Shown: in pieces, positions 1-10,954 of the stretch
Numbering within the stretch: position 1 is the stretch's first letter
Layout of the letters: each line of letters opens with the position of its first letter
Assembly (NCBI GenBank): GCA_024509875.1
Contig: JAMPIV010021219.1
Coordinates: 617,410-681,409, forward strand
DNA from: Oreohelix idahoensis
Lineage: Eukaryota > Mollusca > Gastropoda > Stylommatophora > Oreohelicidae
Direction of reading: 5' to 3'
Length of the DNA stretch: 64,000 nt
Position numbers and translations under genes: made by a program
The notes under the pieces: model-generated
Told to the model about the DNA's origin: nothing
Databases searched by the model: none
Seen by the model: only the letters and a program-made list of their open reading frames with translations

Positions 1-611
1 TCTAATAAGCGTTTTTCGTGATTTTAAAACCTAACTCTGGGAACGGTAGTGAATTTATCACTGTCCGTCTGAAAAAAAAAGTTAGTGCATGTGGCCTTAC
101 ACGCGTGATAGTAGTAATTGTGTATCGCGCGACGCGTGTTGCATGCGTTCCTGATTTTCAGCCCTCCCTCTCTCTTTCTATTTGAGTCCATCTGTTCGTT
201 CGTTTTGGTAACGTAATATAATTAATGTTAGGATTAATTTAGGTCATTACGCAGTCTGCCTCTCAATGTTTTTCTTAGAAATGCAATACCCGTTTTAATG
301 TGTTGTGGAAACGCTTGTATTTATGCAGTGGCTTATATTTAACGTGGAAACGTTACAATTTGCAGACGAAGCATAAAACAAAGGGGATTTCGAGTACTGT
401 CATTGTGACAGCACTGTTCACAATTCTTCCTTCATTCTTCTTTACTTTTTCGCGTTGGGTTTTACCTTTTTTACTTGATAATATTATATATGTGGATTAG
501 AATAATTATCGTATATCCATTTGCCCAATCTTCTCTTTCCCATTATATGTATTTATTAGGCTTTATATTTACTTGATAATTTATATATGTGGATTAGAAT
601 ATTCCACGACA
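1..611 (-). mobile_element. Family-1 LTR, partial (cut by window edge)
   Basis: Bases 1-611 are collinear with the promoter-proximal part of the long LTR found at 4337-6745 and in the 32855-61534 array. Shared landmarks are the GCGTTTTTC stretch, the pyrimidine-rich TCTCTCTTTC run, and the end ATTCCACGACA, which is the reverse complement of the LTR start TGTCGTG. The LTR starts at 611 and runs leftward out of the window. The bases right of 611 are not a polypurine tract, so this is a solo LTR or the 5' LTR of an element lying to the left. It carries a local duplication: a version of TACTTGATAAT...TATATGTGGATTAGAAT occurs near 472-502 and again near 571-601. Confidence 0.85.
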
Positions 612-1207
612 TCTGCCCGCCGGAGGCAATTGTGAAAGTAACTCTTACTTTTTCGCGTTGGGTTACTTTCCCTTGCCTCCCTGACTCCAAACACTTTGCG
701 ACAGTGAAGATATATTATGTCGCCGAAGATTTCCAGCTTCTTCTCCAAAGTTATCTGCTTCAGGTTGTTATCCAACTCTTTTGCCAAGCCTTCGTCTAGC
801 TGTTCCCAAAGCCCGTATGCACTGGCAGGTGGAAACTTGATTCCATCTCTCTTCCCGCCCAAGAAGTGTGTGAGTTCATCATCAGGCAGATCAACTTGAA
901 TGTACTCAACACTGTGGATTGACTCCTGGCTGAGTTCTTCTAACGTTTTACCCGTCGAGACAGAGCGCTGCTGATGTCCCCGTGATGAGCTCACACACCC
1001 CTTTTTCGTTCTGTGGATTTTCATTCCTCTCTGAGTAGAGAATTTCCTACCACAGGCACATGGAAATTCCAGCCGTTGTTCAGAGCTCGAAGTCCGTGTA
1101 ACGGGTCTGGTCGATTCCAATGAGGCGCCTGTGGATTCATCATTCTCTCCCCCCTCCCCCCCGCGGTGAATCCTGGGGGCATCTATCATTTTTGGGTTCT
1201 GTAGCAA
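612..1207 (-). pseudogene. Truncated zinc-finger ORF, probably LINE-derived
   Basis: An open frame of about 200 codons reads leftward and is cut by the LTR at 611; its last residues are LTR-encoded. The first ATG in the frame is near 1189, so the true start is uncertain and may lie upstream. It contains a Cys-x-Cys-x12-His-x5-Cys finger (core PCACGRKFS, then a His and KKGC near 1017-1082). A helical stretch follows, ending in a FGVREARE-like segment. From memory, this pairing of a short finger and a helical linker occurs just upstream of the reverse transcriptase in some animal LINE proteins; that is a family-level recollection, not a database result. No catalytic domain remains. Confidence 0.5.
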
Positions 1208-1519
1208 CTGTATACAGCTTACAAGGTGCCAACCCGGTCAGCCGGTTTCTAGTCTTTCCCAGTGTCATCTGTCTTTTTCCAGAAGTCCATCGGTCTTTTC
1301 CCGATTGTCACTGGTTTGACCATGTAACTATGATAGGAAACTCTATATAGAGCGATACAACAGGAGGCAATCTGATCATCAGAAGTAGTCCCCCCGTCGA
1401 ACAAGTGTTTCGGCCCATTATTTTCCTTTACACTATAAGGGGGGCGGGCCCACCTGGGTCACGACTCCCAAGTGTCTCCGCCTCCTGTTGTCTTATGTAG
1501 AAAATGAACTCACTCCACC
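1208..1519. other. Intergenic, with a 12-bp inverted repeat
   Basis: No coding signal is visible. ACAACAGGAGGC at 1357-1368 recurs inverted at 1480-1491, about 110 bp apart, enclosing a GC-rich block (GGGGGGCGGGCCC). It could be the edges of a small non-autonomous element or the 5' end of the neighbouring LINE remnant. Confidence 0.35.
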
Positions 1520-2650
1520 TTGGTTGCAGCTTTAAAATATAGTAGAGATAGCAGGGCTCAACAACAAGCTGAACAATTCAAGAGACTAATGGGCCATTCA
1601 ATGTACCATAGAATAAATGCTCTTGGAAGGGAAAGATTCAAGCAAGGCAACTTTGTTGAATCCACCACATACAACTATGAGAACAGTTCCCATAAATGCA
1701 ATATCAACAACAAAACGAATGTACGCTGCACACAAGCTCTCAGTTTGGAAACAACATCGTGTCCTTGAAATGACAGAAAACATTCCTGGCATTAAGAGGA
1801 AGAAAAGGCAGACTGCAACCGACAGACAAGCCATAACGACAAAATATATAGAGAAACATTACTCAAACAACGCCTGGACCCATGCATTACAGATGGATCA
1901 GCAACAAATGCAACAGAAGACAGAAGTGGAGGTGTGCTTCTGCGTTTAAGCCCTGGTACACAGAAAGAGATGTCAGTGGTAACAGGAAAATAATTCTGAA
2001 GTAAGTTCAGAGCAGAGGCCTTAAACATTGCAGCAGAGGTTCTAATGGCAAAGGAAAGCACCGAGAGACAAGTTGTTTTCTTCACAGACGCAGTGTCAGT
2101 AGGTGCAACGCTGAGGAGCCAGAATAATACGGACCTGGATGATCTAATCGTGTTCCACAAACTATGTCAACGATTGAAAAGGTTGTGATAAAATGGATTC
2201 GATCTCATTGCAGCATCCTCGGCAATGAAGAGGCTGACATGTTGGCAAAGGAAGATGGAAACCTACCTCAACCTGATACACGCATAACTTTCGAAGAGGC
2301 AAAGAGTTTTATGAGAACCATATACAGAAACGAATGGGATGCAGAGCATCCAGGACACAGTGATGCATATTATTGCTCAGCAGAAGAGAATAATTGATAA
2401 TCTTCAGACTCCGCATGGGGACAACAGATTGGGACATCATCTATTCAACAAGCTAAAGATAGGAACTACCGATCAGTGTAAATGTGGGACTGATAAAATG
2501 AATGTTGTACATCTGCTTCAAAGATGCCAAACATATATGAACATAGAAAGCACATATGGCCATCAACTGTACCACTTTCGGAAAAAACTCGATGCAAATA
2601 GCTTGAAGCTGACCACTGATTTCTTTGAAAATATTCAAGTAGGCGTCTGA
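1520..2650 (+). pseudogene. LINE C-terminal remnant (RT tail, RNase H, zinc tail)
   Basis: Several short frames on the plus strand together resemble the end of a LINE polyprotein. Near 1545-1680 a helical segment (around QQAEQFKRLMGH) resembles the post-RT region. Near 2180-2260 the motif IKWIRSHCSILGNEEAD matches the last RNase H motif, in which the His and the final Asp of NEEAD are typical. Near 2478-2545 CKCGTDKMNVVHLLQRC resembles the C-terminal Cys/His tail of jockey/CR1-like elements. Frameshifts and stops separate the pieces, so it is not functional. The exact LINE clade cannot be set. Confidence 0.65.
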
Positions 2651-3123
2651 GAGTGTAGGAAGATATTTTAAAATATATACACATATACGGTTAGTCGAAA
2701 GTCAAGAGGATTATAGTTAAAGAAGACAATTCGCACATGAAAGGTAAACGGTAAAAATGTAGTTAATTTTATAACTAACACATAACTAATTCTCCAGACC
2801 TAAAGGTTTTTTATATTTGGACATGCGCCCTAATATAACCGGCTAGGTTGAACGGGGCGCGCCTCGCCAAAGCGAGGCAAAATTTTATTTTTTAAAAAAA
2901 TATTAAAATAAAATAAATTTAAACAAAGTTAATTAAATAGGATAGTGAAACTATGTAAATAATGAAATGATGGTGAGATATACTTACTTAGTCGTTCCCC
3001 TTCTACCGTGAGGTGTAGAGGTATGATGGTGAGATATACTACTTATTGCTATAAAGATCGCACGTGAAGTAGTGATATAACATGTAAGATGTATTGTCGT
3101 CAAGGCTTTGAAATCTTTGTAGC
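2651..3123. other. AT-rich intergenic with a hairpin and an 18-bp direct repeat
   Basis: No coding potential is seen. A perfect 7-bp hairpin (GCCTCGC at 2861-2867, GCGAGGC at 2872-2878, 4-nt loop) is followed by an A/T-rich run, which could be the 3' end of the preceding LINE remnant. ATGATGGTGAGATATACT occurs at 2967-2984 and 3023-3040. Confidence 0.4.
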
Positions 3124-5216
3124 TGTGGTAAAGTGGGATGTTATAAATATTTATAGGGGACAGATAAACAATTTAATTTATTCCACAACACTTTACAACA
3201 CTGTGACACTCACACACATAAAACACTCTATAAAACTATCTTAAATGAGTCAAGTGTTAAAGTTTAAAAATATATGTATTAATTCCTTTCAATAATAGAT
3301 ATCCTGATTCAACTACACAGTGAACCAGGAATCACAATCAAATATAATTACAAGTTATATGTACACCATTTATAGATAGACTCTTTGTATTGACATATAT
3401 TATTATTATTATCATATGTGTGTAAGTTGTGATGTAGTGTCCCAGTGGTCCCTTTATATGTCTTGGGACTGGTGACGATACCAATTAATAATATGTCGCA
3501 GTGTTTGTTTATGAAGTGAGGACTGGTCACGACATCAATTAATAATATGTGACAGTGTCGGTGTGTTGATTCTTCTTTTAAAGTAAACTAGGTGACTGGG
3601 GCAGGCCTAGTTGTCTACCTTCTATTTGTCAATTTGGTCCATTGACCTATCTTCCAAGTAAGAGTATATCTTAATACTGGCCCTCACCGCCAGAGTTATT
3701 AATTCCTGGATGATATCTTCTCAAACTTCCAACCTAAACTCGTTCCATCCCTTCTTATGATGTTACTTAAGTGACAGCTTCGTATAACAGTTATCCCCTT
3801 ATGCCTATTATCTTGTTTACTCAAGCACTCAACAACCTTTTAGAGAGCTAACCCAACTTGAGAAGTGTTCCATCAAAACAAGTGATTTATTTACATCAAA
3901 AATTCCATCATAACAGGAGGCATGTGGTACAAATTCCAGGTACAAACATTTCCTAACTGCCTCTTGTATGTCCCATTCCTTCTGGGCACACTCACATACC
4001 TATATATATATATATAGTTATAGCTCTCTGCCTGAGAACATATTCAGGTATGGTTTATACATATTTTCTTCCCTTAAGGCTTTTCTATTTATTCTGGCTT
4101 CTCCCAAGCCTTTCATCAACTCTTTCCTGAGTTGGTTTCTTTTGTCTACTAATCCTGTCAATTTTTACTCAATTTAATCAAATACCATCATCTAAAAATT
4201 CATATATGCAAATCAATTCATTGGGTACACCTGTTGCGATATCCTCATACTTATACCTGCTAGAGAGCGCATGTTTCATCCTGTAAATACAATCAGCCTT
4301 CAATTGCTTACTCATCTTACTTGTAGCAGTCGATGTTGTCGTGAATTATTCTAATCCCCATATATAAATTAAAACGTAAATGCAAAGCCTAACAAATAAA
4401 TTTAATAAAAGGAAAGAAGAATGGTAAAGAACAGTGCTGTCACAATGACTGTACTCGAAATCCCCCTTGTTTTCTACTTCGTCTGCAAATTGTAACGCTT
4501 TCACGTTGATAGTAAAAGCCTACTGTATTATTACCCGCTTTCTTCAATGAAACGTGTACTGTATTTCTTGGAAAAACCTTGAGGTACGCAAGCTGATAAA
4601 TGACCTAGATTTAATATTTCATTCATTCCATACACGGCGTAACTAAAGACAGATGGACTAAAGGATAGAGAGAAGGGAGAGGCAGAAAGCCGAACACGTG
4701 CAACACTAAACACGCGTCGCGCGATACACAATTGCTGCCATCACGCGTGTAAGGCCACATGCACTAACTTTATTTCAAATCGACAGTGATAAAATTCACT
4801 ACCCTTCCCAGAGTTAGGTTTTAAAATCCTGAAAAACGCTTATTAGGAATTATGACATTATACCGGTTTACGTTTGAAAACATTACAGTACCCAGACAGC
4901 ACATCTTCGAAACAGGAGGTAGAAGAAATTGCATATTTTGAACGCAGCATATTAGCTCTATTAAATATATATATATTTGGGTTCCTTAGGGTTTGCTGAC
5001 AAAGAATATGTAAAACGTTACGCAAATAGTCTAGGAATTACCAAGTTATGGCCAAAATAAAATAGTGGGGGTGCCTGACAGCATGAAATCATTTCTGCTC
5101 ATAAAATTTTTTTATAACGTGTTTAAAAAAAACATTACGTACGGAAATAGCCTACCATGTTAACTCCTATGTGATTGGAGCGCAACAAATGAAAGACTAA
5201 ACACGATTGGTCGGAC

Positions 5217-5224
5217 TATAAATA
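5217..5224 (+). promoter_or_regulatory. Candidate LTR TATA box
   Basis: TATAAATA lies about 880 bp into the LTR, roughly 190 bp before the AATAAA signal at 5405. It is repeated in the 3' LTR near 11590. This is a motif match plus position only. Confidence 0.45.
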
Positions 5225-5404
5225 CTATCGTGTGTTGTCAGGGGAAACGTGAGAAAGGGGTACTTTTTTGAAAAGATGTGTAGACGTGGTGTGATTGGGT
5301 AGAGCTGCGAATATACACCATTCAGAGCGTCTGTTCATTGCCACATCTTGTAATAAACCTACTAAGAAGCAGTACGTTGAGCACCAGTGTATATTTTTTT
5401 ATAA

Positions 5405-5410
5405 AATAAA
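5405..5410 (+). terminator. Candidate polyadenylation signal in LTR
   Basis: AATAAA sits downstream of the candidate TATA box, with a second copy at 5352-5357. Either could define the end of R. Both are kept in the 3' LTR. Confidence 0.4.
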
Positions 5411-5492
5411 GCCTGGGACATCGGCAGATCGGAGTTGTGCTATATTCAGTGCCAGTCAACGAAACTGTTTATTATTATTTCCATGAATTGTG

Positions 5493-5874
5493 GTAAGCTT
5501 GAAATATTCAATATCTTTTAATGAAAATTGAATGTAAATTGATAATTTATGTCTGTATATATGTGTGGTTCAGTAGCGAACATGATGTAAAGCCTATAGT
5601 GCTCCAGCCTGAACAGAAGGTGTCGGAGGAAAGTAAAACTGCATGGAATGGCCAAACAGTACACTGACACCTAGATTATTAACTAGAAAGAAATAATGCT
5701 GGAATTGCAGAGGCGTAGTAACCATTAGGGAGGGAAATACTGGTATAAAGTATTTCAGATGAAGCTGACAGTTGGCCTAACGCTCTGAACTCAATGTTTG
5801 TGATGTATTGTGCTCAGTGTAGAAATGGAGTATAAATTAGTTCTGACGTAGAAGGTACACCCTTCTTGTTTCAG
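5493..5874 (+). other. Candidate leader intron inside the LTR
   Basis: A good donor (TGG then GTAAGCTT at 5493) is followed 382 bp later by a pyrimidine tract and acceptor (CCTTCTTGTTTCAG ending at 5874). The same pair is kept in the diverged array LTRs; in LTR1 the intron would be 33714-34097 on the minus strand. Conservation is seen; splicing is inferred. Confidence 0.4.
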
Positions 5875-6750
5875 GGACCGTGGTCTTAAAGTTATTGAGC
5901 AGCACCTGGTCAGAGCTTTGCTGAAGCCAGAGGTGGACAGCATACTCCTTGGTCCATATAGCAACCAGTGGGGTGGCTCCAGAACTCATTACATTAATCG
6001 AGCAGAGGAGTCTTTTACTGCAGTCATCACGCAAGATAAGAGAGTGTGGCCATGGAGCTCAACATTATGTACCCCCATCTTAAAATGACATTATAAACGA
6101 AAATTAAGAGGGGAATTTAATTGTTTTAATACCAGGAACTGAGAACATCTCCAATACTAGTTCCAATAGAAACAAACTATTGAAGTCATGATGACAAATA
6201 CCAACAGAGCTTGAACAAAACAAAACCAGTATTACCTCATATTACCACTACACAACTGACACACATAGGATACCATTTATAATATATGTCACTACAAGAA
6301 TCATATTAATAAATTCTGTACATATAACTTGTAATTAAAATTGATTGTGATTCCTGGTTCCCTTTGTATTTGAATCAGGACACATATACATTCATGACAG
6401 CAATGAATACATATTGTTATTTGAAAAGTTATCAGTGACTCCTTTAAGATATCCTCTTAGAGTGTTTTATGTATGTGAGTGTCACAGTGTTGTCAAGTGT
6501 GGAATAAATTAAATTGTTTATCTGTCTGTTGTTGTTATGACTTACACTTCATCATACACATACCCTAGACATATAACGTAGTCATCACACTATTCCAGAA
6601 TAATTCTGACTGAGGTATACATATGTGGCAGTAAGTAAGGTTATCTATAATACACTACTCTTATTAGATATAGATACCTTCACAGCTGATCTCAGTCAGT
6701 ACACTAAGTCCCCTATAAATATTTATAACATCCCATTTTACCACATATAT

Positions 6751-6768
6751 TGGGGGCTCGTCCGGGAT
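6751..6768 (+). other. Primer-binding site, tRNA-Pro type
   Basis: TGGGGGCTCGTCCGGGAT lies 5 nt after the LTR end. It is the sequence known as the tRNA-Pro primer-binding site of murine leukaemia virus, so proline tRNA is the likely primer. Confidence 0.85.
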
Positions 6769-6941
6769 TTTGAATCTTTCCCTATTACAAATATTGGGGG
6801 TAATTCACTTCAGGGAATAATAAGAATTAAAAGGTATCCTTGGGTGAAAATAAATAAGGTTGAGCTCACAGTGCCTGTGTTGTCTTGAGTTAATTAGTCA
6901 TAGATAAAATTGTTTATTTTTAGACATTTATCTGTTAGACA

Positions 6942-8800
6942 ATGGCCGACCTGGCAAAATTTCGATCTGCTGCTGTACAGACTGCGAAAGAGTTAGGAAT
7001 GGACGGGCAAATTATGATTTCTTATGTCACTGCTGAATGTGACAAATATATTGAACGGGAAGAAAGAAGATTAGAAAAAGAGGCCGAAAGAAAATTAGAA
7101 TCTGAAAGATTGGCCGAAGATAAGAGAATAGAAGCTGAAAAAGAGATTAAGAGGTTGCAGATTGAGGCTGAGGCTAAGAGGCTAAGAAATTGGAGAGCAG
7201 AAAGAGAAGACAAAAGATTGGCTGCAGAAAGGGAAAGAAGATGAGCTGCAGAAAGAGAAGGGAAGCAGAGAGGGAAGCAGAAAAGGAGGAGAAGAGATTA
7301 CAAAGGGAACATGAGTTACGACTAAGGGAGTTTGAGTTTCAGGGCCATGCTCCTGAAAATGGTGCCAGTCCCTTTGCCTCTGATGCCACTGCTAGCCAGG
7401 GAGCCTCAACCTCAGCTATGAATTTTCATTTAGATCATTTTGTTGAGAAAGACGATGATATAGAGAGCTATCTAAATAGGTATGAACTATTAGCTACCAC
7501 ATATGGGTTAGAGAGAGAAAGGTGGAGCTTAAAGTTATCTCAGGGACTTCGTGGGGCAGCTTATGAAGTTTTTGCAAAAATGAGCAGAGGTGATCAGGAA
7601 AATTATGACATGCTAAAGCAGGCTCTTTTGTTAATATATGAAAAGAATGCAGAATTTTATAGGAAAAAATTTAGGAATGCTAAACTACTGTCAGGTGAAA
7701 CCTATCCCCAGTTCTCTGCACGAATAGAGACATACTTGGAGAAATGGACTTCTCTGGGGAAAACCCAAGATCTTAAGGAAATGGTCCTTATAGAGCAATT
7801 AAGAGAGTCCATGGCTCCAGACCTGAGAAAGTTTCTCATGGAACAAGGTGCAGAGAGGCTGGGTGAGTTGCTAAATGTTGCTGAAAGGTATCAAGCAGCT
7901 AAAGCAGAGGTAACAGGTAATAAAAAGAAACAAGTGGATAACTTTAGGGCACCACAGAACTTTAATAAATTTGATCCTAGGGATCAAAACAAAGGTAAGC
8001 ACCAGTTTGATAGGCCACGGTATGAAAATAAAAATAAAACCCCACAATTCGATGAAAGGAAATATGATGAAAGAAAATCTTTCAACCAAGGAAAAAGGTG
8101 GTGTAAAAATTGTAAGATGAACAATCATGACACTGACCATTGTAGAAGGAAACCTCCTCATTGTGCTGCTATGACATCGGGGAAAAAGGAAAAGAAGGTC
8201 AAACCTGAAGAACTACAGGAACCATACCACCCCCCAGTGTGTGAAGATGTCATCTGTAATGGTGTCACTATAAGGTGTTTATATGATACCGGTTTAGATT
8301 ACGATTCCGTTGTGAGTTCTCACCTGGTGCAGGCCGATCAATACACCACAGAAACAGTGGAGATTCAAACTGCAACCAAGGATGTAGCTACCATGACACT
8401 TCCCGTCGCCCGAATAAAAGTGAAAACGCGATATGTGGAAGGAATCATAAAAGCAGCAGTGATAAATGAGCCAATCTACCCTCTGATATTGGGGTGTAGA
8501 TATGTCTTCTTGGGGAATCCCAAGAGACCTGTGATATTGGCAACAGTGCAGACCAGATCACAGTCTAAAAAGGAGGAGGATAATCCAATAAATACTCACC
8601 CAGATGAGATGAGGAAGGCACAGGCTGAGGACAAAACACTCAAGCCATGTTTCAAGAAGTTGCCCAAATCTCATACACCTCCAGGCAAGGGAGAGTTTTA
8701 TATGAAGAACAAACTGATATATAGGAAGGCTGATCTGAATCCAATGGTCACGGACAGCTGGTCCTTCCCACTTCATATAGGACTAAAGTGTTGGAACTAG
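6942..8800 (+). pseudogene. gag: Element 1 gag-protease, frameshifted
   Basis: The frame opens with an ATG at 6942 (MADLAKF). A charged Glu/Lys/Arg coiled coil follows (about 7040-7310), then a capsid-like helical region (about 7420-7910) and a Cys-x2-Cys-x4-His-x4-Cys zinc knuckle at 8102-8143. An aspartic protease comes last, with active-site DTG at 8285-8293 and a PLILG element near 8480, so gag and protease form one protein. A frameshift in the coiled coil (about 7180-7270) breaks the frame, and another near 8750 separates it from integrase. Gag would package the RNA and protease would mature the particle; neither intact protein can be made from this copy. Confidence 0.85.
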
Positions 8801-10954
8801 GGCATGCGATTCCCTTCAGTGGTCATATGGGAATCAGCGCAACAGGACAGCGAATAGCTTGTCACTATTTCTGGCCAGGAATAACTGAAGATATCAAACG
8901 ATATGTAAAATCCTGTCCAGAGTGCCAACGAGTAGCACCTAAACATTGGACTGCACCAGCAACTCTGGGGGAAATGCCCATATGGGAACACCCTTTGAGA
9001 GAGTTGCCGTGGATCTTGTGGGACCTCTCACCCGAACCAAGAGAAGGAACAGCTACATTCTGACTCTGGTGGACACTTGTTCTATGTGGGGAGAGGCAGT
9101 AGCCCTGTCATCGATTGATTCTAAACATGTGGCAGAGGCATTGCTCACAATTTTCACAAGGTTAGGCTTTCCCAATCAAATCTTGACTGATAATGGCTCT
9201 CAGTTCAAGGGGAAACTAACTGAAGAAGTTTTCAGGATCTTCCAGGCCAAACACTTCCATTGTAGTGTGTACCATCCCCAAGGGAACGGCCAAGTGGAAA
9301 GATTTAACGGCACATTGATGTCGATCCTGAGAAAGTTGGCACACGAAAAACCAGATACATGGGACCAGTACCTGCACGCCGCCCTCTTTGCTTATCGGGA
9401 GGTACCCCATAGTTCAACCGGTATGGCCCCGGCAACATTATTGTTTGGAAGGCCAATAAAAGGTCCACTCGAAGCTTTGTTAAGAACGTGGACTGATGAA
9501 AAGGCAGAGGAAAACATTACATCTTCATACCAATATGTGAATGAGCTGACCACTCGTTTAAAAACTGGCTGGAAACTTGCCAATGAAAATTTGAAACAAG
9601 CCAGGAAGAAACATGCTGCCTATTATAACAGGAAGGCGAAAGACAGAGATTTGGCTGTGGGAGAGAAGGTACTGCTTCTTCTCCCCGGGAGTCAGAATAA
9701 GTTACAGATTGGATGGCAAGGTCCATATACAGTTTTAGAGAAGGTGTCTAGAACAAATTATAAGATAGATAAGAAGGGGAAAGAAAAAATCTATCATGTG
9801 AATCTCCTGAAGAAATATTTGGAAAGAGAACATCAGGAAGAGACACACTTGTTGACCTTGTCCATCGCCATGGAGATGAAAAAGGAACCACTTTCATCAT
9901 TTGAATATCCATTACACCCCTGTGAGACAGCAGCACAGGTGAAAATCAGTACACATTTAACGAAAACTCAGAAAGAGAGAGTGCAACAGGTTCTAAATAA
10001 TCATGCAGAGGTGTTAACAGACCGACCAGGGCATACAAACCTATTGGAATATGATATGAAACTGATAGACCCCACACCTGTCTGTATGAAACCATATTCG
10101 ATTCCGTTTGCTAAGGAGAAAGCTTTGAAGGAAGAGATAGACTATCTGTTGAAGGAAGGAATTATTTCGCACAGTGAATCCTCATATAGTTCCGGTGTTG
10201 TACTCTTAAGGAAGCCCTCTGGAGAACATAGACTCTGTATAGATTACAGGAGACTGAATGCTATTACAGAAGGACAGGTGGATCCATTGCCGGATACAAA
10301 TCAGCTGTTTGCCAGACTAAATAAAGCTAAATATTTCTCAAAAGTGGATTTGAGTAAAGGATACTATCAGATTCCAGTAAAGCCTGAGGTTAGACCATAC
10401 CTAGCTTTTAGTACCTCAGAAGGACACTATGAGTTTAATAGATTGCCATTTGGATTGAAGAATGCGCCTAGTGTCTTCTCTAGAATGATGAGAAAATTAT
10501 TGGACCCTCTGAATAATCCATATATAACAAATTTCATGGATGATATCCTTATAGCAACAGAAACATTTGAGGAACACATTGACTCTCTGAATATGCTGTT
10601 TGATCGACTTAGGGAAGCAAATTTAACAGCCCGACCAACCAAATGTTGCGTTGGATGTAAAGAATTGGAATTTTTGGGACACACAGTTTATCAGGGAAAC
10701 ATGACCCCTGACCCAAAGAATTTAGAGAAACTAAAGAAAGCCCCGAGACCACAAACCAAGAAGGACGTGAGATCCTTTGTCTCATTATGTGGTTTCTACC
10801 AGAAGTATATCAAAACTTTAATTCCATATGTGCACCGTTAACTGATTTGACACGTAAAGGACATCCAGATCGCATTACATGGACACCACAATGTGAAATG
10901 GCTTACCAAGAATTGAAGGAAAAGCTCACAAGTAAACCTATTTTGAAATTACCT
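8788..10954 (+). pseudogene. pol: Element 1 integrase-reverse transcriptase, broken and truncated
   Basis: The integrase zinc-binding region spans 8803-8925 (His, His, Cys, Cys; last part SCPEC). The catalytic triad is D at 9012, D at 9189 and E at 9297, with 35 residues between the last two, the standard D,D35E spacing. A GPY/F-like module follows near 9715. RT comes after integrase: LCIDYRRL near 10225 and the catalytic FMDD at 10533-10544, the YxDD box with Phe. A frameshift lies near 9000 and another near 10815. RNase H is cut at about 10954. IN before RT in a gypsy-type sequence marks the Gmr1-like arrangement. Confidence 0.88.

Larger units (their letters stand above)
4337..6745 (+). 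repeat. 5' LTR of element 1
   Basis: The LTR is 2409 bp, starts TGTCGTGAATT and ends TTTTACCACA. It contains a candidate TATA box at 5217-5224 and AATAAA signals at 5352-5357 and 5405-5410, which place U3, R and U5 in the expected order. U5 is long (about 1.3 kb) and has no convincing ATG-initiated ORF. Confidence 0.92.

Noticed and set aside
2967..3040. 18-bp direct repeat as a TSD of a tiny insertion
   Set aside because: The DNA between the copies is only 38 bp and has no element features; a local duplication is simpler.
5295..5486. 63-codon frame in the element 1 LTR, repeated at 11668-11859
   Set aside because: It has no ATG start (TTG only) and its conservation reflects LTR identity.
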